Below, piece by piece: positions 53,244 to 61,999 of a DNA stretch of 64,000 nucleotides. The notes under the pieces were generated by a model that was given only the letters and a program-made list of their open reading frames with translations, did no database searches and had not been told where the DNA came from. A program made the position numbers and the translations under genes. This DNA comes from Methanococcoides sp. (GTDB lineage Archaea > Halobacteriota > Methanosarcinia > Methanosarcinales > Methanosarcinaceae). Position 1 is the first letter of the stretch; every line of letters starts with the position of its first letter. The DNA lies in assembly GCA_021108185.1 (NCBI GenBank), contig JAIORJ010000094.1, forward strand, positions 1 to 64,000, in the 5' to 3' direction.

Positions 53244-53270
53244 AAATGAGGGAGAAGAACTCACTCATTT
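53244..53270 (-). terminator. Possible hairpin terminator after the small 2TM gene
   Basis: AAATGAG (53264-53270 on the minus strand) pairs with CTCATTT (53244-53250) around 13 nt, and a TTTCATTT tail follows. The stem includes the stop codon. Confidence 0.4.
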
Positions 53271-53501
53271 ATTCACAAAAAAGAGCGTTATTATGTAGAC
53301 GCTAAGGCCCAGTACTGCAAGATTTACCAGTGATTTGACTATCATAACATACTCATTCTCAAACCAGGTATAAATGACACCTTCTATGGAAATATAGAGC
53401 TGGAATGCTGACAAGACCATAAAGATCATTGCAAGTCCAAAAACACCTAACCTGAAATAGTATTCCAGATTCGGTTTTTGATTTGGGATATTCTCATCCA
53501 T
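53265..53501 (-). CDS. Small two-helix membrane protein
   Basis: The product has 78 residues: a short polar N-terminus (MDENIPNQKPNLEYY), two membrane helices (about 17-36 and 55-75) and an extracellular or cytoplasmic loop with aromatic residues between. It starts 2 nt after the stop of the PGF-CTERM lipoprotein gene and is certainly co-transcribed with it. No family is recognised; it may hold or escort the lipoprotein (inference from pairing). Confidence 0.7.
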   Translation of the reverse strand: MDENIPNQKPNLEYYFRLGVFGLAMIFMVLSAFQLYISIEGVIYTWFENEYVMIVKSLVNLAVLGLSVYIITLFFVNK

Positions 53502-53503
53502 TA

Positions 53504-54451
53504 TTATCTCCTCCTATGTATGAATGCAACAACTAATATCGAAACAAGCGCGAACAAGATGGTAAAACCAGGAGTTTCATCAGCATACTCCTCCTCGGGA
53601 ACTTCATCTACGAACCGTTCCTCAAAGTCCTCTGCATTGATCACTTTTTTCTGAACGACGGTATCTTTGTCAAGAACAGTTTCAGGACTTAGCTGAATTT
53701 CACTTTCACCACGCTTGATAATAGTATCCTTGTCCCAGATGATCACATCAACAATGTAATTGTAATCTTTAGGAACTGTCATACCCACTGAAACGATCTT
53801 AGTTGTTTCAGGAAGAATAGAACCTGTATTGGTCCAGGCTTTATCTGCAAGCAGGCTGGCATCCCTTTCCCGTGCCTTGATGAGTACTCTGTAATCATCA
53901 CTCAGGGCCCTTCCTTCATTTGAAAGATAGATGTCCGCCTGTAACTCAACTTTGTTATCGACAACACCCTTCACGATAAAATCAACATCTCCGATCTCGA
54001 TCCCAATATCAGCCACATCGGGAGTTAAAGAATCCAGATTTGAGATTTCCAACTGGCGAGACCTTTTTTTCTGATCGTCTTCAAGAAGCTGTACCTCCAT
54101 TCGATAACCACCTTCTTTCAAAAGTGAGATCTCTAGGGGGATGAATACCGTTTCACCGTTTTCCACAGATCCTATGAAAACATCTCTCTGCATATCAAGA
54201 AAACCAGTTTCCTTATCATACACCTTCAGAAGAAGGGATACATTGTCACTATCTGCGAAATTGCTCTTAATTTCGGTCGTAATATTGAGATCTACATAGC
54301 TACTTCTTATTTTTTCTGAAGAGATATCCACGTTTGAGATCTCAAGCTGGCTATTATCTTCAAAGTCCCGAAGACAGCCAGCGGACATCACTGATGCGAA
54401 CATAACAAGTAATAGTAATGTACATCCCACTATTTTTTGGGATTTATCCAT
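53504..54451 (-). CDS. Surface lipoprotein with PGF-CTERM sorting signal
   Basis: The product has 315 residues. The N-terminus is a signal peptide with lipobox MSAGC (Cys at about 26). The ectodomain consists of two or three beta-sandwich modules (VDLNITTEIKSNF, GVVDNKVELQADIYLS). An acidic linker (VPEEEYADET) is followed by the tripartite archaeosortase signal: PGF, a hydrophobic helix and HRRR. A protein with both a lipobox and a PGF-CTERM signal would be processed at both ends. It is the first gene of a two-gene operon. Confidence 0.82.
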   Translation of the reverse strand: MDKSQKIVGCTLLLLVMFASVMSAGCLRDFEDNSQLEISNVDISSEKIRSSYVDLNITTEIKSNFADSDNVSLLLKVYDKETGFLDMQRDVFIGSVENGETVFIPLEISLLKEGGYRMEVQLLEDDQKKRSRQLEISNLDSLTPDVADIGIEIGDVDFIVKGVVDNKVELQADIYLSNEGRALSDDYRVLIKARERDASLLADKAWTNTGSILPETTKIVSVGMTVPKDYNYIVDVIIWDKDTIIKRGESEIQLSPETVLDKDTVVQKKVINAEDFEERFVDEVPEEEYADETPGFTILFALVSILVVAFIHRRR

Positions 54452-54599
54452 AAATATTCACCAATGATAGAGAAGAAGGTTAGGATATATAACTTCCCGC
54501 ATTATTTTTACAAATCATGTTTTTGTTTGTAATGTAGGAGAAGAGGGAACTTTGATCTAAAAAAGATGAAAGAGATGGAAAGATAAGGGCTAAAATAAA

Positions 54600-54631
54600 T
54601 AAGAAAATAAGGCAGACCTAAAAATAGGTCT
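54600..54631 (-). terminator. Hairpin terminator after the MazG-like gene
   Basis: On the minus strand AGACCTA-TTTT-TAGGTCT is a perfect 7-bp stem (54614-54631), followed by GCCTTATTTTCTTATTT. It lies 7 nt after the stop. Confidence 0.6.
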
Positions 54632-54637
54632 CAAATA

Positions 54638-54925
54638 TCAATCAGTACAGATACACGGATTCTTCCTGCAGGTCGGGCATACGAGCGGATATTTTTCCAG
54701 AAATGCTTTTTCAAGATCAATATCATAGAGATTCGCCAATGCACCTATCCACGCAAAACAGTCAGCAAGCTCTTCCCTTAGGTTTTCCATATCATTCCTT
54801 CGAATAGCCTCTGCGAGCTCTCCGACCTCCTCGACCAGCCAGAGTGTAGTGGCAGGTCCGCCCCTGCGTTTGTCGTTATGGGCATAAAGGTCATACATGA
54901 ATTTCTGGAATTCGGATATTTCCAT
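54638..54925 (-). CDS. MazG-type nucleotide pyrophosphohydrolase
   Basis: The product has 95 residues. The metal-binding motif of the all-alpha NTP pyrophosphatase fold is complete: LVEEVGELAEAIRRND and REELADCFAWIGALAN (E-x2-E ... E-x3-D). A C-terminal CPTCRKNPCIC tail adds four cysteines and may bind zinc, which is unusual for this small family. It probably removes noncanonical nucleotides. It begins 17 nt after hisF on the same strand, echoing HisE, which has the same fold. Confidence 0.88.
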   Translation of the reverse strand: MEISEFQKFMYDLYAHNDKRRGGPATTLWLVEEVGELAEAIRRNDMENLREELADCFAWIGALANLYDIDLEKAFLEKYPLVCPTCRKNPCICTD

Positions 54926-54942
54926 TATATTGTCCCCTGAAA

Positions 54943-55764
54943 TTAAAGGCGTACCGGAATGCCCTTGAGTTTGAGTGCTTCCTTTACATCGCGCACAGTA
55001 TATTCCCCGAAGTGGAAGATACTTGCAGCAAGTCCTGCATCGGCCTTGCCGTCAACGAATCCCTTGTACATGTGTTCAGGATTACCCACGCCACCGGAAG
55101 CTATTATAGGAATATCAAGCTCTTCAGAGAGCTTCTTTGTGATAGGAATATCAAAACCATCATAAGTGCCGTCACGGTTCATACTTGTAAGAAGGATCTC
55201 GCCTGAACCGAGCTCTTCCACCTTCTTCGCCCACTGGACAGTATCCAGTCCGGTAGGTTCTCTGCCACCATAAATAACAACTTCATACCATGCAAGAGTA
55301 CCATCCTCAAGCTCAAGTATGGTCTTGTCCTGATTGTTCTCGACATCGAGATTACGCCTGCAATCTATGGCTGTTACAATACATTGTGAACCGAAGATCT
55401 CAGAAGCCTCGCGAATTAATTCCGGGTTCTTCACTGCTGCCGTATTAACAGATACCTTATCAGCACCTGCCCGGAGGATCTGCCTGACATCCTCGACAGA
55501 ATTGATGCCACCCCCGACCGTCAGAGGAATGAATACCTCATCGGCGGTTCGCTCGATGACATCTATCATTGTGGAACGGCCTTCGTGAGAAGCGGTGATA
55601 TCAAGGAAAACAAGCTCATCCGCACCCTGCTCATTATAGCGCTTTGCAAGGTCCACAGGGTCACCTGCTTTTTTCAGGTCAACGAATTCAACGCCCTTGA
55701 CCACGGTCCCACCTGACGCATCAAGAGTAACATCGAGACAAGGAATTATCCTTTTTGTTAGCAT
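54943..55764 (-). CDS. hisF: Imidazole glycerol phosphate synthase cyclase subunit HisF
   Basis: HisF uses ammonia from HisH to make IGP and AICAR in histidine synthesis. It has 273 residues, a (beta/alpha)8 barrel. Catalytic aspartates are in [14 protein letters not shown] (D11) and [15 protein letters not shown]; phosphate loops include [27 protein letters not shown] and [17 protein letters not shown]-like AACATTTAATTAC lies about 26 nt before the ATG, so it is probably leaderless. HisH is not nearby. Confidence 0.97.
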   Translation of the reverse strand: MLTKRIIPCLDVTLDASGGTVVKGVEFVDLKKAGDPVDLAKRYNEQGADELVFLDITASHEGRSTMIDVIERTADEVFIPLTVGGGINSVEDVRQILRAGADKVSVNTAAVKNPELIREASEIFGSQCIVTAIDCRRNLDVENNQDKTILELEDGTLAWYEVVIYGGREPTGLDTVQWAKKVEELGSGEILLTSMNRDGTYDGFDIPITKKLSEELDIPIIASGGVGNPEHMYKGFVDGKADAGLAASIFHFGEYTVRDVKEALKLKGIPVRL

Positions 55765-55863
55765 AGTTTACGTAATGAATGTTCTGTAATTAAATGTTAT
55801 TGAATGATAAAACAGGCAAACCAGTATAAAAATATAGGAATAAAAACGGTATATTTAAACGGT

Positions 55864-57669
55864 ATGAAGTACATAAAAAGCCTGATGCATTTGAACCGCG
55901 CTGTCCTCGCAGGTATTATAGTCCTTATTTTAATGTGTACGACAGCTTCTGCCTTCGAGTTCCAGTATGAAGAGATCTGGGTCCATCAGGGAGTCTTTGA
56001 ACTCTCAGATAATGATAAAGCGTCTGCTGAAAAGTACACTGTAAAACTGCAGGAGATACGATCAGGAGACTATGAGTATTCAGCGAACGTTCTCCTATAC
56101 GTTGACGGAGAATTCAAAGAAGCTTTCTTTGCAGATGCAGAATTGAACAATGAGTTCCTCTATGACAAAGATCTCAAGGTCAGAACACTCGCAATTGACG
56201 AGACCGGAATATCCCTTGAGATGTACATCCATGAATACGAGCTTGTATGGATACCTGGAGATACCATTGTTCTCGGGGTTGGAGAAAGTTATGACCTGAA
56301 TGGCATCAACATTGGAGCCGTTGGAATTAACGATGATTCTGCATCCATAGAGATCTCAAAGGATGGACGGACCCTCAGTGACGAGTACATTACAGGCGAT
56401 CATCATCGCTACTTCGATGAAGTACTCATTCGTCTAACCTACATTGATAAAATAGAACAGACGATCACAATACTACCTTACCAGCCTGGCAAACCGGCAC
56501 TTGCCCTTGAGATACAGGACATTGAGGATAGATACTTTCCAAATGAAGAACCTGTATTTAACATTCTTATAAAAAATGAGGGAACCATACCTGCCAGAGG
56601 AATTACGATCACACCTTCCGCAATTAATGCACAGGTCGACTCTGACAGCTTTGAGGTACCGATACTGGATACTTCAGATAGACAGATCATCCCGGTCACC
56701 CTCAAGCTTCCGGAAACACCCATCGGAGAAGATATCGAAATAAGTGTTATCGTTGAAGGATATGATTACAAAGGGAACAGCTACCAGACATCAGCAAGCG
56801 CAGTTACCTTTGTCGACCCATATATAGCGATCTCAAGATCATATGATGCCAGCCAGCTACAAGAAGGAATAGATGATCCGGAGATAATTTTCACCCTCGT
56901 TATACACAACAATGCCAGTATTGGACATGAAGTAACTGTGAATGATCCGATACCTCCTTCATTCATGCCTGTGGACATAGCTTCTACCCAATGGAATTTA
57001 TTTATCGATTCCGAAAAGTCAAAAACGATAACATACAGTGCTATCCCCACTGCTGCCGGTACCTTTGAGATGATGCCAGCCGTTGCAAACTGGTATTCAC
57101 AGGGAGAGACATATAGCGTGGATTCAGGAGAGAGTAGCACGATCGTTACTAGTGGTACACTGCTGGAAGTTGAAAAGGCAGTTAGTTTAACTGATATCCA
57201 TACAGGTGAAGAAGTAGATGTCACCATAACCATACGTAACATCGGCACCAGGGATGCGACCGTGTCCTACACAGAGAACATCCCGAAAGGATTTGAATTT
57301 GTCAGCGGACAGAAAAGCTGGGTAGGGTATATTGGCGTAGGTGAAGAAGAACGGATCGTCTATACAATAGTTGCAAAGGAAGAAGCGATCTATGAACTAC
57401 CTTCCACAAAAGTAACATTTGACGATGAAAGTGGTACACAGGGAACGTTTGAATCGAACACGATAAGATTATATGCATATTCAGCTGGAACGATCGATGC
57501 TGGTAGCAAAGATAAGGAAGTTAATTACCAACCCCTCACAATGAAAGGAAAGATATTATTCCTGTTATCATCATTTATCACAATTCTGGGTGTGCTTTCC
57601 ACCATACCATTTATTGCATATTTATATATTAGCAGACAACAGTCAAATCGAAGGAAAAGGATACAATGA
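55864..57669 (+). CDS. Large surface protein with CARDB/DUF11-type repeats, C-terminal anchor
   Basis: The product has 601 residues. The ATG at 55864 (MKYIKSLMHLNRAVL) starts a signal peptide ending TTASAFEFQ; an in-frame ATG at 55804 lies in the promoter. An N-terminal domain (about 30-220) with many Tyr/Glu resembles S-layer-associated modules. Two CARDB-like repeats follow (FNILIKNEGTIPARGITI; FTLVIHNNASIGHEVTV) and a DUF11-like one (VTITIRNIGTRDATVSYTE). A C-terminal helix (about 572-592) and basic tail anchor it. It belongs to the COG1361 group, like the protein at 3763. It is followed by a small membrane protein gene. Confidence 0.82.
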   Translation: MKYIKSLMHLNRAVLAGIIVLILMCTTASAFEFQYEEIWVHQGVFELSDNDKASAEKYTVKLQEIRSGDYEYSANVLLYVDGEFKEAFFADAELNNEFLYDKDLKVRTLAIDETGISLEMYIHEYELVWIPGDTIVLGVGESYDLNGINIGAVGINDDSASIEISKDGRTLSDEYITGDHHRYFDEVLIRLTYIDKIEQTITILPYQPGKPALALEIQDIEDRYFPNEEPVFNILIKNEGTIPARGITITPSAINAQVDSDSFEVPILDTSDRQIIPVTLKLPETPIGEDIEISVIVEGYDYKGNSYQTSASAVTFVDPYIAISRSYDASQLQEGIDDPEIIFTLVIHNNASIGHEVTVNDPIPPSFMPVDIASTQWNLFIDSEKSKTITYSAIPTAAGTFEMMPAVANWYSQGETYSVDSGESSTIVTSGTLLEVEKAVSLTDIHTGEEVDVTITIRNIGTRDATVSYTENIPKGFEFVSGQKSWVGYIGVGEEERIVYTIVAKEEAIYELPSTKVTFDDESGTQGTFESNTIRLYAYSAGTIDAGSKDKEVNYQPLTMKGKILFLLSSFITILGVLSTIPFIAYLYISRQQSNRRKRIQ

Positions 57670-57734
57670 AGCCATTTATGAATGAGATCCAAAAAAGAAA
57701 GGAGAGGGTTTAAACGGACATCATTGGAGTAGCA

Positions 57735-58025
57735 TTGGCAGTCATAATATTCGGGCTTCTTTCCGCCATTGTACTGTACCTGCTCGTTAACTATTCCTCT
57801 TTGATAGCAGGGGTCGTACTTCTTGGAATTCCACTGGGGTTCATGCTGGTAATTCCTGATGCAACCATTGGGTTTTTGACCCACGAGCATGTACGTCTTG
57901 CAGGAGGGGTCGTACCGATCAACAATTACCATTTGCTATTGTTCGCGTGGTCCACCATCATCGGCATAATACTCTATACCGAATTCCTTACATGGTACCT
58001 TTCGAGGAAAAAAATATCAAATTAA
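57735..58025 (+). CDS. Small membrane protein downstream of the surface protein
   Basis: The product has 96 residues from TTG 57735, with three hydrophobic segments (about 2-20, 23-42, 66-87). The true start is uncertain: GGAGAGGG sits at 57701-57708, and 5 nt later the in-frame codon is ACG (57714), giving TDIIGVALAVIIFG, which would lengthen the protein by seven residues. No ATG, GTG or TTG lies at proper distance. The gene is probably co-transcribed with the surface protein 45 nt upstream. The function is unknown. Confidence 0.7.
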   Translation: MAVIIFGLLSAIVLYLLVNYSSLIAGVVLLGIPLGFMLVIPDATIGFLTHEHVRLAGGVVPINNYHLLLFAWSTIIGIILYTEFLTWYLSRKKISN

Positions 58026-58056
58026 AATATCAAATTAAAATGTCAAGTTAAATAAA

Positions 58057-58088
58057 GGAAATAAAAAGGATGAGTTATTCACTCATCC
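58057..58088 (-). terminator. Terminator of the ABCE1/RLI gene
   Basis: GGATGAGT and ACTCATCC (58068-58075 and 58081-58088) form a perfect 8-bp stem around 5 nt that overlaps the stop codon. On the minus strand TTTTTATTTCC follows directly. Confidence 0.75.
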
Positions 58089-59848
58089 ACCTTGTAGTAA
58101 TAATATTCCCCTTTTGCTTTCTGTTCTCTGTCAAGACGTGAATCTTTTTTATTGACCCTTGGTCTTATGGTCTCTTCATCCCTTCTGAAAGTTATACCAA
58201 GGTCGGAGAGGAATTTGTTCATTCCAACCTGCATTGAAGAAGGAGGATGTGCTATACCAAAGACTGCCGGTTCACCTTCGAAGACTATCAGGCGTTCACT
58301 GAGCATATCGATCATGTAGATGTCATGGTCTACGACCATTGCGGTCTTACCGTTATTCTCTGCAAATCTCTTTATCGCCTTAGTTGCGAGGGAACGCTGC
58401 TCCACATCAAGATGCGCACTTGGTTCATCGAGAATATACAGATCAGCATCCTTTGAAAGACAAGCTGCGATCGCAACCCTCTGCAACTCACCGCCACTCA
58501 GATCGTTCAGCATTTTATCAAAGAGGGACTCAAGCTGAAGTGGCTTGATGATCTCAGCTTCATAATAGCTGGTATCGAACCTGCGGGTGATGCTCCTTAA
58601 GAACTGTCGTACCTGCATGAAAGAATCCACTTTGATGTACTGAGGTTTATAGGAGATGGATACTTCAGATTCCAGCTCACCCTCATCAGGTTTGACCTCT
58701 CCTGCAAGTATCTTTACAAAAGTGGACTTACCAATACCATTAGGACCGACAATTCCGATCACTTCACCTTCTTTTAAAGAACCGCCATCTGACCTAAGTG
58801 AGAAACCGTCGCCGTACTTTTTGGAGAAAGCATTGTAATCCAGAAGGGTGGCAATGTCAGTTGCAACACGTGGAGGATGCATTTCAAAAGTAATGGCATC
58901 CGGCCTGACACGTACGTTCTCTTCAGGAAGATAACCCTTGAGATATTGGTTGATAGCGATCCTGACACCTTTTGGATGTGTGATCACACCATACCCGCTT
59001 GGCATACCGTATGCTACCTGAACAACATCAGAGAGCATGTCCAGAATTGCAAGGTCGTGTTCGACGACAAGAACGGCCTTGTCCTTTGCGAGCTCCTGTA
59101 TAAGCTTTGAGGAATTGATACGCTGGTAGATATCCAGATAGGGACTGATCTCATCAAAGAAGTAAAAGTCTGCATCCCTTGCAGCACATGCAGCAATGGC
59201 CACCCTCTGCAATTCTCCGCCACTGAGCTCACCGATATTTCGGTTGATTATGTGACTTAGGTCAAGTTTCTCCACAAGTTCATCCATTACACCGCGCTCA
59301 TCAGTACCTTCAAGAAGGTCACGCGTCTTGCCTTTGAAAGCATTAGGGATCATATCCACATACTGCGGTTTCTGGGAGACTTTGATCTTGCCATCGATGA
59401 CATTCTTGAAATAGTCATACATTCCAGTACCGGCATAGTGTTCCAATACTGTGTCCCAATCACCGGTCTCTTCCCCGAAGTTAGGAACAAGAGCACCTGA
59501 GAGTACCTGTACCGAAGTACTTTTACCAATACCGTTCGGACCAAGAATACCGGTTACCTTACCCACCTGAGGAGTTGGCAATCCATAAAGGGCAAAACCG
59601 TTCTGGCCATACCTGTGGGTTGGCTTATCAAGAGCCTCAGGCAGACCGATTATCATAATACAGCTAAAGGGACATTTGTTGACACAGATACCACAACCGA
59701 CACATAATTCCTCAGATATAATGGCTTTACCATCGTCTCCGAACACGATCGTCTCGTATCCTGTCCTGACCCTAGGGCAATATTTCTCACATTCGTGACT
59801 ACATCGCCTTGGCTGACACTTATCCTTATTCAATATTGCAATTCGCAT
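58079..59848 (-). CDS. rli: Ribosome recycling factor ABCE1/Rli1
   Basis: This essential ATPase splits 70S ribosomes after termination. It has 589 residues. The N-terminal Fe-S domain has two [4Fe-4S] sets: CQPRRCSHECEKYCP and CVGCGICVNKCPFSC. Two ABC domains follow, each with Walker A GPNGIGKST and signature LSGGELQRVAIAA; the hinge lies between and after them. The TATA-like CTTATTAAATATCC is about 28 nt upstream and GTGATCCATC precedes the ATG. The gene ends in a strong terminator. Confidence 0.97.
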   Translation of the reverse strand: MRIAILNKDKCQPRRCSHECEKYCPRVRTGYETIVFGDDGKAIISEELCVGCGICVNKCPFSCIMIIGLPEALDKPTHRYGQNGFALYGLPTPQVGKVTGILGPNGIGKSTSVQVLSGALVPNFGEETGDWDTVLEHYAGTGMYDYFKNVIDGKIKVSQKPQYVDMIPNAFKGKTRDLLEGTDERGVMDELVEKLDLSHIINRNIGELSGGELQRVAIAACAARDADFYFFDEISPYLDIYQRINSSKLIQELAKDKAVLVVEHDLAILDMLSDVVQVAYGMPSGYGVITHPKGVRIAINQYLKGYLPEENVRVRPDAITFEMHPPRVATDIATLLDYNAFSKKYGDGFSLRSDGGSLKEGEVIGIVGPNGIGKSTFVKILAGEVKPDEGELESEVSISYKPQYIKVDSFMQVRQFLRSITRRFDTSYYEAEIIKPLQLESLFDKMLNDLSGGELQRVAIAACLSKDADLYILDEPSAHLDVEQRSLATKAIKRFAENNGKTAMVVDHDIYMIDMLSERLIVFEGEPAVFGIAHPPSSMQVGMNKFLSDLGITFRRDEETIRPRVNKKDSRLDREQKAKGEYYYYKVDE

Positions 59849-59923
59849 GATGGATCACTGAAGTTGTTAATGGGATATTTAATAAGCTGTACGCAAACGA
59901 AAAAAAGAGTAGCATGAATACTG

Positions 59924-60313
59924 TCAATTCAACAGCAATACCCATGTCACAAGGCAGAAGTCGATAACGATGAATTCTACATAGAACCAATCCTTTGGTC
60001 CGAACTCTTTCGTATTTATCTTGATAGCGGGATAGATCAAGCGCTGCGCATAATATGCCAACACACCGACAATGACCAGCACTGCATACCATTTGGTTTC
60101 GGTACCTGCACCGAATTGTAGGAATGAACCAAGACCGGCCACCATACCAAGGAATGCTGCAACAGCAGTCTTGATGATACCCTGTATATGTACTACCCTG
60201 CGCTCTTCCGGAGTTTTTACTTTGATAGCAGCGGGCTTTGTGGACACTGCAGGAGCGTCAGTCTGAACTACCTTTTTGGTGCCATCCGACTTCACTTTGC
60301 TTTCCTTTTTCAA
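59924..60313 (-). CDS. Small membrane protein, possibly EMC6-like
   Basis: The product has 129 residues. It uses TTG 60313, since GGAGAAGATGCCAA precedes it and the nearby ATG is in another frame. A basic/Pro/Ala-rich N-tail (1-35) is followed by three membrane helices (about 45-68, 75-93, 106-128), the last ending FVIVD-type FCLVTWVLLLN at the C-terminus. The layout and conserved RVVHIQGIIKTAVAAFLGMV recall the archaeal EMC6-like family, relatives of a subunit of the eukaryotic ER membrane insertase. The match is by eye and only moderate. Confidence 0.65.
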   Translation of the reverse strand: MKKESKVKSDGTKKVVQTDAPAVSTKPAAIKVKTPEERRVVHIQGIIKTAVAAFLGMVAGLGSFLQFGAGTETKWYAVLVIVGVLAYYAQRLIYPAIKINTKEFGPKDWFYVEFIVIDFCLVTWVLLLN

Positions 60314-60400
60314 TTGGCATCTTCTCCTGAGTTAATTATTAAGATTGGTTGTTATAATCATTAGAACATATATAAACGTTTATTCCTGCAAAGAGCAAGG

Positions 60401-61414
60401 TCAAAGAAACTCATTACTCAGTACATTGCTGACCTGATCAAGGGATACAGCTTCTCTGCCGACACTATTTAGATAAGAAGCGAACTTTTCCGGCCTATCT
60501 CCTGAAGGATGATAAACAATTGTCAGCTCAGGATCTATATCCTCCACCATTTTAGCTAGCCCATTAGCGTCAAGATGGTCACTTACCTGCAGGGCAGGAT
60601 AACTATAATCCAGCCTTCCTGTCAGCACATATTTTTTCATCGAATGAGGCAACTTCTTAAGGTCCCAAGGCGGTACGATGCAGACCTCGTCCTCATCGCA
60701 TTCCCCGATACACACTATATCTCCGGCATTATCCACAAGGCTGCGTGTCAGAAGCAATGATTTTTCTTCCATTGCGATCGTCCCATGATAACCGATACCA
60801 CGCAAAAGCTCCACCGCACGCTGTGCCTTCCCAAACGCATAAGCACCGAAAGCAACCTGGGAACCACATCCCATGACATTTCTAAACCCTTCAAGATCAT
60901 CCTCGAAATGACAGGATGGGTCAGAATGATCGCCATAGTTCGCTTCAGTTATCAGTACGTCACATTTTGGCAGTGCAGAAGCATCCTTAACATCCCCGGT
61001 GACAAGAATACGGGTACCCACATCGTTCACCCAGTAGAAGCCAACCGCTCCTGCAGTATGTCCCGTCTGATAGGTCTTTACTGTCACACCATTGATGTCG
61101 ATAGAATCCCCACATGCTAACGTACGCCCCTTGAACTCACGGTCATGACGTATCTCAAGGGCTTTAGCGGTCTTTTCCGTGGAAACTGAGAGGTCAGATA
61201 GCATTGCAGACTTGCCGTTATGGTCAGAATGAGCATGAGTGACAAGATAAGCGTCCGGTTGAGGCTGTTTTTTAGGAACACGAGTAGAATCGATTGAAAA
61301 GGTGTAAAGGTTCCCATCATCTGCCCGAAATTTCACGGCAAGATGGGGTTTGAACGTTCCTCGTGAATTTGTCTGGCGGAATGCCAGAACTCCCATATCT
61401 GCAAATCTGTTCAA
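60401..61414 (-). CDS. Metallo-beta-lactamase fold hydrolase (exonuclease-like)
   Basis: The product has 337 residues. TTG 61414 is chosen because AGAGGTATCAT lies directly upstream; an ATG at 61396 and a TTG at 61444 are alternatives. The zinc motif is VTHAHSDHNG (HxHxDH), with later ligands in TGHTAGAVGF and VTGDVKDA and a C-terminal LTIVYHPSGDR. The layout resembles archaeal proteins related to the mRNA 3'-end-processing/beta-CASP exonucleases, but the CASP insert looks short. RNA or DNA processing is likely; exact substrate is unknown. Confidence 0.85.
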   Translation of the reverse strand: MNRFADMGVLAFRQTNSRGTFKPHLAVKFRADDGNLYTFSIDSTRVPKKQPQPDAYLVTHAHSDHNGKSAMLSDLSVSTEKTAKALEIRHDREFKGRTLACGDSIDINGVTVKTYQTGHTAGAVGFYWVNDVGTRILVTGDVKDASALPKCDVLITEANYGDHSDPSCHFEDDLEGFRNVMGCGSQVAFGAYAFGKAQRAVELLRGIGYHGTIAMEEKSLLLTRSLVDNAGDIVCIGECDEDEVCIVPPWDLKKLPHSMKKYVLTGRLDYSYPALQVSDHLDANGLAKMVEDIDPELTIVYHPSGDRPEKFASYLNSVGREAVSLDQVSNVLSNEFL

Positions 61415-61517
61415 ATGATACCTCTGGCCAATGGACGAGTTCAAGTTATTTACATGTTGTCAGAAGAAGAAATAATAAAAAAGAGAGGAAAAAATGAATG
61501 AAAAGGAAATAAAAGGG

Positions 61518-61787
61518 TTAAATAAGAGTATTCAGCTCTGCACGAAGTACGTCAGCACTGGTAACGCCTGTATATCGCTTAACCACTTCGCCATCTTTCT
61601 CAATGATGAGAGTAGGTACTGCACTGACACTATACTTGCCTGCAAGGGCATTGTTCTGGTCAACATCTATCATCTTGAACTCTACCTTGTCCCCCAGTTC
61701 ACCCTCGAGCTGTTCAAGGATAGGTTTCTGTATCTGGCAAGGTCCACACCACGTTGCTGTAAAATCCATTACTACTACATTGCTCAT
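61518..61787 (-). CDS. trxA: Thioredoxin
   Basis: The product has 89 residues, the compact archaeal thioredoxin/glutaredoxin-like length. The active site is ATWCGPCQIQKP; the cis-proline is in SAVPTLIIEKDG and the buried Asp of the fold is in VVVMDFTA. In methanogens such proteins reduce target disulfides with electrons from NADPH- or F420-dependent reductases. It is a single-gene unit between the MBL and cofE genes. Confidence 0.93.
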   Translation of the reverse strand: MSNVVVMDFTATWCGPCQIQKPILEQLEGELGDKVEFKMIDVDQNNALAGKYSVSAVPTLIIEKDGEVVKRYTGVTSADVLRAELNTLI

Positions 61788-61999
61788 TGAAGATCACCTT
61801 TGGTTTTGTAAAAATAAAGAGGGTATTGTATGTTTCACACAAAACCATGCTGTTATTCTATAAATAATTTTTGATTGCCACCCTAAGAACAATTATGACA
61901 CTCGCCAATACGATAACCTTAAGACCAATATATTTTTCGAAGACCATGCTCAGAAGAGTCAATGGAGGAATGGAAAAGTAAAAAGGACAAAAGGTATTC

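Noticed and set aside
51063-53249. Several plus-strand open frames opposite the U32 gene
   Set aside because: All are His/Cys-rich antisense shadows of the 810-residue U32 protein, without promoters.
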